Positions 18,025 to 28,577 of a stretch of DNA of 64,000 nt are shown here, one piece after another. The stretch comes from JANQQC01 sp965262255 (GTDB lineage: Bacteria; Pseudomonadota; Alphaproteobacteria; Caulobacterales; Hyphomonadaceae), in assembly GCA_965262255.1 (NCBI GenBank), contig OZ253505.1, positions 2,232,001 to 2,296,000 on the forward strand, read 5' to 3'. The notes beneath the pieces are model-generated. The model did no database searches and had not been told where the DNA came from. It saw nothing but the letters and a program-made list of their open reading frames with translations. Each line of letters starts with the position of its first letter. The first letter of the stretch is position 1. Made by a program: the position numbers and the translations under genes.

Positions 18025-20769
18025 CTACTTTTGGGTCTTCCATGCGCTTCTCATTAGCTGACTAAAGTCTTGGCGGGATAATACTTCAAAGCAATCATGC
18101 CAGTCGCTGTCGGGAGTATCCTTTGTTTGTCTGTAACGCAGTTCAAATCCGGTAGCTTTACGTTTTGCGTCTATAAACCTATCGAGTTCTTCGTCTAGTT
18201 TTTTATCGTTTTCGATCCAATCTGCGTCTATCGTGTCTGGAAGTGTTCCAAAAAGGTCATATCTATCCTGCATTCTGATAGACAGGCGATCGTATACGAC
18301 TTGATCTACGGTCTCCTCGTTCACCAAGTTCAGCATTTTAACGGTTTCGCGTCGCTGTCCGATTCTTTTGATACGACCGAGTCTTTGTTCTAGCTTAGTA
18401 GGATTCCAAGGGAGGTCTATGTTGATAAGTGTTCCAAGGGTTTGGAGATTTAGACCTTCGCAAGCTGCGTCCGTAGCAACCATAATTTTGAGTTCACTGT
18501 CGGCAACCATATTCTTTAGTTGTTCGCGATATACATCGTTAGATTGTCGGTCCAAAATCAATTTGCTACGTGAGGCACCAGCATAGAGTCCAATTGGGAT
18601 ATCCGTAAACTCTTTAGCGAGTTCGGTCGCGACCCATTTCGCCGTGTCGTAGTACTGGCTGAATACAATCGACCCCAATTGTAACCAGTTCTCCGCTTTC
18701 AGAAAGTGGAGGACTGCACTCAGTTTTGGATCAGTGTCGACCTGTTTAAGTTTCTTGATCAGCAGGTTTAAGTGTTCTTTATCAATGTTTGACAATAGTA
18801 TTTGCTCTGTATGTGTTTCGCTGGTCTCGTCCTCAATTTCGTTCCCTGCAAGCAGGCGAATAGCAGTATTGATACCAGCGACGATACTTGAGCAGACTCT
18901 TTGTTGCATCAGATTTTTCATGAAGCCGCTGCCTCGGCCTTCAGTCTTGTAATCTTCGCCAAATCTGATCGCCTCTTCATAAGCTATTTTGAAATTATCG
19001 TTTGTTCTTAGACTATTACCCTCAAATAGACTATCGTATTGACGGATATCGGTAATCAAATTGTTGTTCGGGAAAAGATCGACTCCAATTTTTCGGATTG
19101 AACCAGATTTTTCCAGTTCAGTTCTTCGACGAAGCACAATGTGCCTAACAAAAGGATTTTCCCTTTGAAAGAATTTAGTTTTGTGGACTTCTCTTTTTAA
19201 TTCCTCAGTTAATTTTTCTCGCGTTTCCTCTTGCAAGGTCTCAATCGGCTTGGAACTTTCCGTTTGGGCGTCGGCAAGATTCAAATCTTGCCTGATCATA
19301 CGTAAAAGATATTGGACATTTGAATCCGCAGTAGAATTTACGTGAGGAAGTGGTGAACTAAGGTACATCCAACCTTCGTTTTGCTCGGTAATCTTTGTTC
19401 TTCCTTTCAACAGAGGTAAAATAATTGTAGGATGATGCCACTGTGAAAACTTGCTTCCTAGCACAAATTTCCCGTTGCCTTTGTCTAGTATTTTAACTAG
19501 ATCCCATAGGTCTTCAGGGCTAGTTTGTATCGGTGTGGCGGTACTTAGGAGTACATGGTCACTATTGCTGGCTACTTCATAAGAGAAACCTAATAATTCA
19601 TTTGGAGTATTGGAACTTTGATTTCGTTCTCGACGGATTCTTGCGCGGTGGGCTTCGTCTAGAACAAAAATTCCAAATTTTACGGTTCTCAGTATCTTTT
19701 TTTCTTCGCTATCCTGATTGATCAGCCCAGTAGAAACAATACCAATCCTGACCGGACACCTAGTAATCTCTGAAGTGCCAACCGGTGAAATCCGGTCATC
19801 ATTATGGTCGACCCAGAATTTCCCACTTGTTTTCCAACGGGCACAGGGAATACCGAGTTTATCAATCATTTCAGTCTGCCACTGCAAGCAAAGTGTTGCC
19901 GGGGCAAGTATCAAGACAGGTTTTTGAGTGCCGTTCTCTTTTTCTTCGATTAGTGAAAGTATAAGTGTTGCTGTTCCTATGGACAAAGTCTTGCCCAGTC
20001 CCACTTCGTCAGCGAGCAAAAGCCTGACACTTCCGTGATTATTGTAGTGGTGCAAACACTCCGAAAGGAATCCGTGTTGCCAAGGCATCAGCTCTTGACC
20101 TTCTGCATACAAGGGAGATTCGATTAAACAAGCAGGGGCGATATCGTCTATTTTTTTTAATTTTTCAAGTCCTACCTCGCGTCTTCGACGCAATCTCTTA
20201 ATCTCTCGAGTTAATGCAATAGGTATTTCCTCAGAGTTATCCCACAGATAGTCGAACTCCTTTTCTATCCAAGTTATTCCTTCCAGTGAAGTATCCTGCC
20301 ACAGAATTTCATAGTTATGTTCCCATCCACTTCGAGTCTCGTTTATTGAACCAATGAAGCCGACCTTAGTTTTGTCAGCACATTCGATCACTCCGGCTTT
20401 TCCATGAAGAAATCCACAGAACTTGTCAGGTACGACCCGAATTGCGGAACCGTTACGAGCTAAAAACTTGTCCAATTTTTCGTACCTGACTTGATTCATT
20501 AACGTTGTTTGTTCTTTAGACCTATTCTTCCATTTCCTTACCATATTATAGCTTCGCCGACTTGCTATGCTCCAGTCGATATCGCTTAACTCAGAATTAC
20601 ATACAATTTTAACATCTGGAATACTTTCTAGTTCTTCACCAGCTATTTCAAACAAAGAGCTCGAAAAATACCCAGCAATCCTTTTGTAACTTCTAGCATC
20701 CTTTAGGTACTTCCTAAGGAATGTGTGATTCAGCTTATCCAAACGACTCGAGAATCTAGAAATGTTCAT
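18025..20769 (-). CDS. PLD-domain plus SNF2-type helicase of a DUF499/DUF1156 defence system
   Basis: 914 residues. The N-terminal domain has a phospholipase D-type site: H122 and K124 in LHGK, then GSIN (140-143). A superfamily 2 helicase follows: Walker A ADEVGLGKT (K260), DEAH at 371-374, STATPIQ (motif III), and ATDAACEGLNL with QRLGRIKRIGQ near 790-830 (motifs V-VI). It is likely an ATP-driven DNA translocase with a nuclease-like head. It is last in a four-gene minus-strand operon, 24 bases after the methyltransferase. This gene set recurs in defence islands; the anti-phage role is inferred from that association. Confidence 0.88.
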   Translation of the reverse strand: MNISRFSSRLDKLNHTFLRKYLKDARSYKRIAGYFSSSLFEIAGEELESIPDVKIVCNSELSDIDWSIASRRSYNMVRKWKNRSKEQTTLMNQVRYEKLDKFLARNGSAIRVVPDKFCGFLHGKAGVIECADKTKVGFIGSINETRSGWEHNYEILWQDTSLEGITWIEKEFDYLWDNSEEIPIALTREIKRLRRRREVGLEKLKKIDDIAPACLIESPLYAEGQELMPWQHGFLSECLHHYNNHGSVRLLLADEVGLGKTLSIGTATLILSLIEEKENGTQKPVLILAPATLCLQWQTEMIDKLGIPCARWKTSGKFWVDHNDDRISPVGTSEITRCPVRIGIVSTGLINQDSEEKKILRTVKFGIFVLDEAHRARIRRERNQSSNTPNELLGFSYEVASNSDHVLLSTATPIQTSPEDLWDLVKILDKGNGKFVLGSKFSQWHHPTIILPLLKGRTKITEQNEGWMYLSSPLPHVNSTADSNVQYLLRMIRQDLNLADAQTESSKPIETLQEETREKLTEELKREVHKTKFFQRENPFVRHIVLRRRTELEKSGSIRKIGVDLFPNNNLITDIRQYDSLFEGNSLRTNDNFKIAYEEAIRFGEDYKTEGRGSGFMKNLMQQRVCSSIVAGINTAIRLLAGNEIEDETSETHTEQILLSNIDKEHLNLLIKKLKQVDTDPKLSAVLHFLKAENWLQLGSIVFSQYYDTAKWVATELAKEFTDIPIGLYAGASRSKLILDRQSNDVYREQLKNMVADSELKIMVATDAACEGLNLQTLGTLINIDLPWNPTKLEQRLGRIKRIGQRRETVKMLNLVNEETVDQVVYDRLSIRMQDRYDLFGTLPDTIDADWIENDKKLDEELDRFIDAKRKATGFELRYRQTKDTPDSDWHDCFEVLSRQDFSQLMRSAWKTQK

Positions 20770-20793
20770 TTTACCAGATCACGCAGTTTAATG

Positions 20794-23742
20794 TTAAAAA
20801 ATTCGAAGATTGCGTAACTGTCCTAAAAGTATTGCCGCTGCTTCCCGAATAGACATTTCGGGTGATCTGACTTCGATGTATTTCAATATATTGATCAAAT
20901 CTTCTCGAACCGATAGAAAATCGGTAATCGAGTTACGAAAATGTGTTATCACCTTCTCAGGGTCAATGTTTGATATCGACAACTGTTGCAACGCAACAAT
21001 AAGTTTGCCGAGGTTTGATTGCCCGATTTCAGTAGAACTACTCAATTCTCTAGATTTGAACTCTGATATCAACTTTAGCTTAGCTTTGTTCGAAGTTGCA
21101 TTTGACATCAAGGTGTTATAATCATTTACCCGGTACGCTTTAGCAAAAATCTGGAACGTGTCAAGTTTATTGGTGTCAGTGTCCATCATCTTCAAATAAA
21201 ATCGTTCTATCCCTGTACATCTTGGCCAAGTCTTGGTATCAAGTTGATCTGGAACTAATGTGTTGTTGGCGATACTAATTGAATGTAAGATAATTTCTCC
21301 GACTACATTCTGCATTTCGTCGCTATCTGTTCTGAATGCAAGCTTAGTGACATCTTCTCCACCTATGTTTGTAAAGGATGTGAGAACTTTTAATGCGGCT
21401 GCTTGTCCGGCCATTTGAATATCCGCGTCATTGAAAATCGATTCACCATATTCATTCATTGTTTCTCTACTCATATTCATCATAGCGAATACTTGTCTTT
21501 CTACTTCATTTCTTACCTTCGGAAGTATGTTTTGCTTGAATCCGGACTTTTCATCCGACGGGCGTTTACGTAATATAAGCAATACCGTACCTTGGATATG
21601 GTTCCCATCGCGAAAGGATGTCGCAGTCTCGGTGGCAACGCACCAAGCTGAGATAACTTGAAGACCAGATGCCCATAAAATATTTGTAATATCACTCCAG
21701 ACTTTTACATTGCTATGTGTAAACATTAGGCACTGGTACCCGTTATCTGGCATGTGTTTAGTCATAGCGGAATAAGCTTCGATCATTCCTTGTCGGAAAG
21801 ATAATCCGCTTCCGCTGATCGCTAAAGGTCTTCGAGAATCCCAAGTCCATTCGTTTAAGGGTAGTGGCAGTTCGCCTTGCAACCATGCTATGAATATTTC
21901 TGTAATTTCATGATAGACTACCGCATCCGCATAAGGAGGATCCGATATGAAAATGTCAGACGGCATTGGAGTACTAGCAGGTCGACAAGCGATACTTTTA
22001 CTTATGTTTGGAATTTCTCTGAATGTCGGTTTGAATGTTTCCCATTGCGTCGCATGGTTATATGAGCTTCGGCTACAGTAATTCCAAAATGTATTTAAAG
22101 CTTGATTATAAAATAGCGCGCCGCTGTGAACTCTTAACGAATCCCAGGCGCAACCCCGATTATTTCGATTAATCAATTTTGAAACCAGCGCTATCATCTC
22201 AGCCGGCAGCCTGGATTGTTTCGCATAGTAGAAAAACATCTTCTGAATAAGAATCTGCCTGGGATTAAAAAAATGATGCCAATAAGTCCAACCTCGTTCT
22301 CGGAGTAAGCGGTCAGTTTCTTTTCCGCCCTCGATTACCATGTTGGGAACCAGACCGACTGATTGCCATTGGCTTAAGTTCTCGGTAACATAATGACTTA
22401 CCAGCTCCCCGCGCAACAGGTCAGATGCTGTCGGTTCACAAAAATAAGATTCTATTTTGCCGGTAGACTTATTTTTTTTATTCCATTGAATTGCATAAAG
22501 TTTCTCTGTAAAAATATCATCAGCTTGAGGTTCAACATCAGATTTTGACCAAGGTCGAAGTCTGTTTTTACTATCTCCCTCTTTATTAATATAATCTCCT
22601 CGTATCATTTTTATTGGGGTACTAATTTTTCGGTCATCTAAAAAGTAGATTAGATGATCGTTTCTTACAGTACCTTGATTCGCATCTGTCAGTTGGGAGG
22701 GAGTCGTTGCTCGTTTAAGAACCAAATCGAATTTTTCCTCTGAATAGTTTGGTATCATATCGACAAATAGTTTGTCTGGTTTTGAAACAACCCAGCTTCC
22801 TGAAACTGGTATTCTCCAATTCGTTTGCGGACATCGTGTTTCATTACAATACAAATAGTTCCTCGCAAATTCTCCATCTTCATTTGTGTCAAAATTCAAT
22901 GCATTTATTTCATTCAAAACTAGACTATAAATTTTTTTGATCTCGTTTTTAATTTCCTCTCTTTTGGAATCGGATGCTCCTACAATATTGAATGAACCCC
23001 AATTTAACATGCAAGCGATGGGATTTAAGTCACCGGCGTACACGTCACATCCTAACCTAGCAGCTTCAAACGGAATCGATCCTCCACCAGCGAAAGGATC
23101 TCCAACTCGTGGTCTCTTTCCAAATCGGAGAATCCCCAACTGAAGAATCAGTTCGTCGAATGAGGTAGCGTAAACTCCCCATCTCGCATAGATTTTTCGA
23201 ATTTTTGGCCAGATCGGTTTGTATAGCCAATCTTGTTCTACTTCTTCCGGACGCAGACAAAAATGTGCTTTATCTGCATAAGAACTGAATGTATCCAAAA
23301 ACCTTTCGATTATATCTATTTTGTTTTCTTTAGAAACATTCTTTTTCCAGAGTGTTTTTTGAGATGGAGAATGGGAAAGCTCGATATAATCGGACAGATT
23401 CATTAAAGGGCTACAAGTTGTGTAGATTTCGTCAAGTCTCAGTTTCCCCTTTGCAAAAGCGCGTCGCGCTAGCCCTTGACTGTCAAGTGCAAGTAACTGT
23501 TCGAGTATTCTAAGATCTTGTTTGTCAGAACCAGTTTTTGGAAGCAGCAAACCGAGGACAACAGCACGGACTAGAATTAATGGTTTTCTTCCCTTCCAGT
23601 ATGAGCCAATCCCCGTCAATGTCTGCCCGGATCCCGATTTTCGTTCACGTTGCGCCTCATAAGAAATTTTCTGAATGGGAAATATACCCGATTCAATTAG
23701 GTTGGGAGTATCTTTTAGAGCGAACGAAGCTAATTTGGGCAC
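20794..23742 (-). CDS. DUF1156 DNA methyltransferase of the defence system
   Basis: 982 residues. The N-terminal DUF1156 region (ESGIFPIQKISYEAQRERK) is followed by SAM-binding motif I, DPFAGGGS (215-222), and catalytic motif DPPY (601-604), typical of adenine-N6 methylases. It probably marks host DNA so that the partner ATPase and helicase spare it. The start is GTG 23742, five bases after the DUF3780 stop; no strong ribosome site is seen, so coupling is likely. The length is normal for this family. Confidence 0.9.
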   Translation of the reverse strand: MPKLASFALKDTPNLIESGIFPIQKISYEAQRERKSGSGQTLTGIGSYWKGRKPLILVRAVVLGLLLPKTGSDKQDLRILEQLLALDSQGLARRAFAKGKLRLDEIYTTCSPLMNLSDYIELSHSPSQKTLWKKNVSKENKIDIIERFLDTFSSYADKAHFCLRPEEVEQDWLYKPIWPKIRKIYARWGVYATSFDELILQLGILRFGKRPRVGDPFAGGGSIPFEAARLGCDVYAGDLNPIACMLNWGSFNIVGASDSKREEIKNEIKKIYSLVLNEINALNFDTNEDGEFARNYLYCNETRCPQTNWRIPVSGSWVVSKPDKLFVDMIPNYSEEKFDLVLKRATTPSQLTDANQGTVRNDHLIYFLDDRKISTPIKMIRGDYINKEGDSKNRLRPWSKSDVEPQADDIFTEKLYAIQWNKKNKSTGKIESYFCEPTASDLLRGELVSHYVTENLSQWQSVGLVPNMVIEGGKETDRLLRERGWTYWHHFFNPRQILIQKMFFYYAKQSRLPAEMIALVSKLINRNNRGCAWDSLRVHSGALFYNQALNTFWNYCSRSSYNHATQWETFKPTFREIPNISKSIACRPASTPMPSDIFISDPPYADAVVYHEITEIFIAWLQGELPLPLNEWTWDSRRPLAISGSGLSFRQGMIEAYSAMTKHMPDNGYQCLMFTHSNVKVWSDITNILWASGLQVISAWCVATETATSFRDGNHIQGTVLLILRKRPSDEKSGFKQNILPKVRNEVERQVFAMMNMSRETMNEYGESIFNDADIQMAGQAAALKVLTSFTNIGGEDVTKLAFRTDSDEMQNVVGEIILHSISIANNTLVPDQLDTKTWPRCTGIERFYLKMMDTDTNKLDTFQIFAKAYRVNDYNTLMSNATSNKAKLKLISEFKSRELSSSTEIGQSNLGKLIVALQQLSISNIDPEKVITHFRNSITDFLSVREDLINILKYIEVRSPEMSIREAAAILLGQLRNLRIF

Positions 23743-23747
23743 AGGAG

Positions 23748-24362
23748 TTACGCTAAATTTAAAGTATCTTGAACAGACACTTGGGTGCTGTCACTTGGTT
23801 TTTGAAATGATGAGTTTAGTGATTCACGGGTTGCGAAGGCATATTTCAGGGCGGCCTTCCATCCGTACCCCCTATTATCGTCGAATGCGGTTGTTCTCGC
23901 AGCCATTCCAAACAACCACCATCGTTCTTCCGGACGAAGCCCGATCCAGCTATTTAAGGCGTAGGGTACATTGTCCGTGTTCAAATCCTCAATAGACCAA
24001 GCTAATACGCATAGTTCCTTTCCTAACATTCGATCTACTAAATTTATTCCAACACTCCAAGTAGAACGTTTTAACTTATGTTCTTTTAACCTCCTGTTGA
24101 AAACCAGTTGGACATCCTTTCGGACTTTTTTCCATTTTTCTAACTTTAGCTTACTTCTATGAATAATAGATGTTTGATCCGCAGAAAAGTTCATCCCCAA
24201 ATGTTCCTCTATCACGACTTCGTTGCTAGACTTACAAGGTACAATTACTTGAAAGTGGTGAGGGTTAGTAGTGGTTGGAACTCCAAATCCAATAGTCGTT
24301 TTACGGTTTGGGGATTTGTTCGATTGGACCTTTCGGTTCCGTATGTTATTTGGATTATTCAT
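23748..24362 (-). CDS. DUF3780 protein of the defence system
   Basis: 204 residues. Recognised from context and from its IGFGVPTT start and the RPEERWWLFGMAA block: DUF3780 is regularly found between DUF499 and DUF1156 genes in such clusters. Biochemical role unknown. The ATG at 24362 lies two bases after the DUF499 stop with no ribosome site of its own, so its translation probably depends on ribosomes finishing DUF499. That matters because DUF499 is out of frame here. Confidence 0.82.
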   Translation of the reverse strand: MNNPNNIRNRKVQSNKSPNRKTTIGFGVPTTTNPHHFQVIVPCKSSNEVVIEEHLGMNFSADQTSIIHRSKLKLEKWKKVRKDVQLVFNRRLKEHKLKRSTWSVGINLVDRMLGKELCVLAWSIEDLNTDNVPYALNSWIGLRPEERWWLFGMAARTTAFDDNRGYGWKAALKYAFATRESLNSSFQKPSDSTQVSVQDTLNLA

Positions 24363-24364
24363 AG

Positions 24365-27300
24365 TCAGGAGTCTTGATTAATGTGGCTTTGCAAAAGAGT
24401 AACTCCTGAAATTCTCGCAAAATCTTTCAATCCTATCCCGTTATGAAATTTAATTCCGTCGTATATCTTTACGGAGATCGGGGAGTGTCCCATGAGTAAG
24501 GTGTTTCTTAAAAAACTAATAAGATCTTCCATCGTTGCTGCTGAGACAGCGTTTTTAGTCATTCGAAGTGTAATTGTTTTGTCAGAGTCGCCAATTTCAA
24601 TACGAACTCCTCTAAAAAGAGTATCTGATTCACTTTTGAATCGATTTATAACTTCGTAAACCTGTTCAGTTGAGGAAAGTAGTACTTCCACGTTGTTTCT
24701 CAGTTCAGCACACTTATGGTCTAAAATGGTGAGCTGTTTTTTTCCCGATGCTGGGATGAGAAAACTAGCTTCTTTTGTTGCCTCTCCAGCCTGTGCGTAA
24801 ACTGAAAGCCGAATAGCTTCGTTGCCAATTTCAAAAGGTTTTGAATATTTAATACCTTTTCTTGGGCTGGTAGAATCGATTGTGTATGTAACTTTTGCAG
24901 GCGGAATACATTGAATGACTATGTTTCGTTTATCAGAATGTGATTCAACTTTATGCTGTATCTTAATATTCGCTGTCCAACGCACACTATCTGCGGATTC
25001 AAATTTTCCGGCAGGATCGACCACTAAAAAGTATATTGTTCCTTCAGTTGTTCGAAAATTTTCAAAATTTTGTACCGAAGGGTCTACCGGCGACACATTC
25101 TGGTTGGTGGAATAATGAATCCGAGGAGCTTCTCCAGCAAATCGTGGAGTTAGCGATAAAATAGTTTCTTTAGTTAGTTCATCAGTTCCGAGGGGCGTAA
25201 TGTTGACAGTCGCTTTGTCTTTTGGAAAGGGACCCTTTTCTATGTGAAAGTCGTCTACAACCCGCCATTTTCCTCGATTTAGAGCTTCAGATTTTAAGTT
25301 TTCAATCCCTCTTGCGCCTGGTATCCAGGGCCAACTCGGAATCGATTTAGAAAGGTTAACAACATCGGACCAACGAATCCGTCTATTGTCTTTCCCAGCA
25401 GGCCAAAAAATTTCCTCGGCCATTGCGATGTACGTCGAAGGTGAGTTTTTGAAGTCTGTAGCAAGTTTGGCATTTGCTCTGGGTCCACCCAGAATGTTTA
25501 CAATTTGAGCCTCCGCAGAGTGTTCTCCTTTACCGATTTTTAGACCTTGGTCAATTGTAACCGAAAGTAGTCTTTCACTTTTGTCGGTTTCTTCTATTCC
25601 AGGGTAATAAAGTTGATTGTAACTCGCCGAAACAGCCTTATAGAATAAATCCTCGGCTTGATTCACTCGTTCTAATGCTTCCTCATAAAGTGAATCTCCA
25701 TTTTTTAAATTTGCCAAAATTTGTTCTGCTGCGTAAAGTATCCGTAATCTGTCCTCGACCGCAACTGCTAGATGGCTGTCGCCTCCAGTGAGAACTAGAA
25801 GATTATTCTTTTGATGAATGTAAGAAAAATAATTTTGTATTTCATTTGGTGGAATTTTGCCATCAGGGCGAATTACTATTAGAATTCGCGATCCTGTCAT
25901 TTGAACGTTTTTCAATTTAGGATTAACATGGACGCTTTGATATGCTTGGCGTTCTATTGGTTCAAGTAAATCTGTGATTCGATTTATAAACGCCTGATCA
26001 ATTTTTGGTTGTGGAATAGACTTCGCAGTTCTTTCAATTTGTTTACCTAAGTTTTCGGTTTCTTTGACGTAAAATCTATGTTCTTCTCGATGAAGAAACC
26101 ATGCTTGTTCCTGTAACTTTCCTACGGCATCTTTAAATTCGTTAGTTCTTCTAGAAGGAGCAACCAAAAATTCGATTATCTCGTTCTCGGTGAGTCCAAT
26201 TCGTCCTCCAACCGCTCTAGAAAGTGAAGAGGTCAACAGCAAAGTCATTACCTGTCGCGCAGAATCTGAGCGGTGCTGTCTATCAATTACTTCTGCGAAT
26301 GCGTTTCCACTGTCTGCAATATCGCGAGTAAGAGCAGGTTGTAACTGTGGAGCGATACGCTCAAATTCACTTCGAACCTCGGTATCATTTAGGTCAAAAT
26401 GCTGAACACCGACCAAATGAACGTCATCGGTTTTTCGTCTTGCGACACTGTGTAATAGTTTTGCCGCGAATTGCATCAATCCGCGAGTTTGACGAAAATT
26501 TTCGTTCTCTTTGAATAGTGCAACTAGATGTTTGAACGAAGGATGAAACGGATATGTCTCAAAAACCTGCTGTTCTAAAGCCTCGATAGACGTTCCATGG
26601 ATATACCCCCCCCCACGGATTTTTTCACTTCTTGAGCGTACGCTATAGCAACCTGCGAGATTGTTTCTTCGCTCGGAAGTTGATCAATCAGTCGTTTTCT
26701 AAGAATTTCGTATATTTCGTTTCCAGCAAGTTGAACGGGAGTGATTGTTAAAGCCGATCGTCGGGTTTCTTGTTGGAGATTGGAAATTGCGTCTTTAAGC
26801 GCAATTGATTCCTTTTTGTAACTAGCTGACAGGTTTGCAACTACCACCATACAGTTGGTAAGTTCTAGAGCGGCACTCATAAGTGAACTAAGGCTGAAAA
26901 CAACCGCGTCAGCGAGCGTCCCAGACCCCAAGGCCGTTGTAGACGTTCCTTTTAAGTGAGGTGGTATTTCATCGAGCAGGATTAGTGTTGGATCTTCGCC
27001 AATAATTTTCTTCCAAGTCGCTTGGTCAACAGGTTTTGGCCCATCTGCCCAGTAGGGTCGTATCTCTTCTTTCGATCCGAGCTGGGTTGCGATATCACCC
27101 CAAATGAAATTTTCTGGCAAATTTCTTCCATTGAATGCCGCAAGTTTTGCTTTTCCGAAATCTGTCCTCGCATTCAAATCTGCAGGTAAGAATTCATTTC
27201 GCAGAGCCGGATCGCGAGCAAGCAGACCTAGCGCGATCATCATGTGAGTCTTACCACCACCCATGGCTTGATTAAGCTCAAATACAGCCTGATCGGATCT

Positions 27301-27489
27301 TCCTGATAATCTCAGCATGCCTTCTTGAAGAAGCTGAGACATGCCCTGGGTTATATAATTTCGTTTAAAGAATTCACGCCCATCACCTTGATCCTTGATG
27401 AGATCAGTGAGGTTCTCAATACCCTCCGCCATCCGATAATTGTGAATTATCGGATTAAATCTGCATGCCTGTTTGACAGTCTGAAGCAA
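24365..27489 (-). CDS. DUF499 ATPase of the defence system, frameshifted at a G9 tract
   Basis: First gene of the defence operon. It starts at TTG 27489, with GGAG seven bases upstream. Walker A is QAMGGGKT (residues 74-81), Walker B LILLDEIPP at about 170. Frame 1 runs to GGG at the homopolymer 26606-26614 and then stops after ISMERLSRL. One extra G (or two fewer) joins it to the second frame, which reads GGGYIHGTSIEALEQQ and continues to 24365, giving about 1041 residues, the usual size for this family. In the sequence as given the protein is cut at about residue 300. This may be a phase-OFF state or a sequencing error. Confidence 0.88.
26606..26614 (-). repeat. Homopolymer of nine G (coding strand) inside the DUF499 gene
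   Basis: Nine consecutive C on the plus strand, G9 in the coding direction. It encodes the glycines of GGGYIHG, and the frame break falls exactly here. Such tracts slip during replication and are the classic basis of phase variation, and equally of indel errors in sequencing. Confidence 0.9.
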
Positions 27490-27535
27490 ATTTTTTCTCC
27501 AACGCGTGGATTTACTTTACCCGAAAGGCGACACT

Positions 27536-28534
27536 TTATACGAGTTCCGCGACAGCCTCTTCTTTCGAGAATCTCGCTAACCGTCTTTCTATGATCTCCT
27601 CGGCCTCAGCCATAATTCGATCAATGAGCTCTTTGCAGGTCGGTATGTCGTTGATCAATCCAGCTACCATCCCGCAAGACCAAGCTCCAGCGTCCATCTC
27701 TCCTTCTTTCATTATGCGCGGATAAACGCCAGCGACCTCTTGGACAATATCTTCAAACTTTAAGTTGGGTCCGAGCGAACGTTCCTTCTCTAATAGTCGC
27801 TCAACCGCATCATTGGATAGAACACGCTCAGTATTCCGGAGTGGGCGCATTACTAGCCGCGTATCAAGCTCGGATGCAGCAACCAGCGCATGTTTAACAT
27901 TTTCATGAACGGGAGCTTCTTTGGTCGCGATAAATCGAGTTCCCATGTTCATACCTTCCGCTCCTAATGAAAGCGACGCTACCAACGATCGTCCGTCGGC
28001 CATTCCTCCTGAAGATACAAACGGAATGTCTAATTCGTCAGCAGCGCGTGGGAGAAGAATCATATTCGGAATGTCATCCTCTCCGGGGTGACCTCCACAT
28101 TCAAATCCATCAACTGAAACAGCATCACATCCAATATCTTGTGCCTTCAGTGAATGTCGCACTGAAGTGCATTTATGTATGACTTTAATCCCCGCATCTC
28201 TAAGGTGTGGCAATACTTGTTGCGGATTTCGGCCAGCGGTTTCAACAACTTTTACACCGCCATCTATGACTGCTTTGACGATCGCGGGATAATCGGGCGG
28301 TGTCAGAGTCGGAAGAAAGGTGATATTCACGCCGAAAGGTTTATCGGTCATGTCCTTGCAACGAGCTATCTCGTTGGCTAAATCTTGCGGAGTTTTTTGT
28401 GTCAAACCTGTTATGATACCAAGTCCGCCAGCGTTTGAGACGGCAGCCGCCATCTCTGCAAACCCGACGAAGTGCATTCCACCTTGTATAATCGGGTGTT
28501 CAATACCGAACATTTCAGTGATTACGGTTTTCAT
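27536..28534 (-). CDS. Nitronate monooxygenase (FMN-dependent, 2-nitropropane dioxygenase family)
   Basis: 332 residues forming an FMN-binding TIM barrel. Begins with GIEHPIIQGGMHFVG; contains FECGGHPGE and SSGGMADG, the phosphate-binding loop of the family. It oxidises nitronates, or acts as a related flavin oxidoreductase. The ATG has GGAG upstream. It sits 46 bases before the DUF499 start in the same direction, but it is metabolic and probably belongs to the older flank of the defence insertion. Confidence 0.88.
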   Translation of the reverse strand: MKTVITEMFGIEHPIIQGGMHFVGFAEMAAAVSNAGGLGIITGLTQKTPQDLANEIARCKDMTDKPFGVNITFLPTLTPPDYPAIVKAVIDGGVKVVETAGRNPQQVLPHLRDAGIKVIHKCTSVRHSLKAQDIGCDAVSVDGFECGGHPGEDDIPNMILLPRAADELDIPFVSSGGMADGRSLVASLSLGAEGMNMGTRFIATKEAPVHENVKHALVAASELDTRLVMRPLRNTERVLSNDAVERLLEKERSLGPNLKFEDIVQEVAGVYPRIMKEGEMDAGAWSCGMVAGLINDIPTCKELIDRIMAEAEEIIERRLARFSKEEAVAELV

Positions 28535-28577
28535 TGGGAAAACTCCTAAATTTTAAAACAATCTCAAGTATTGTAAC

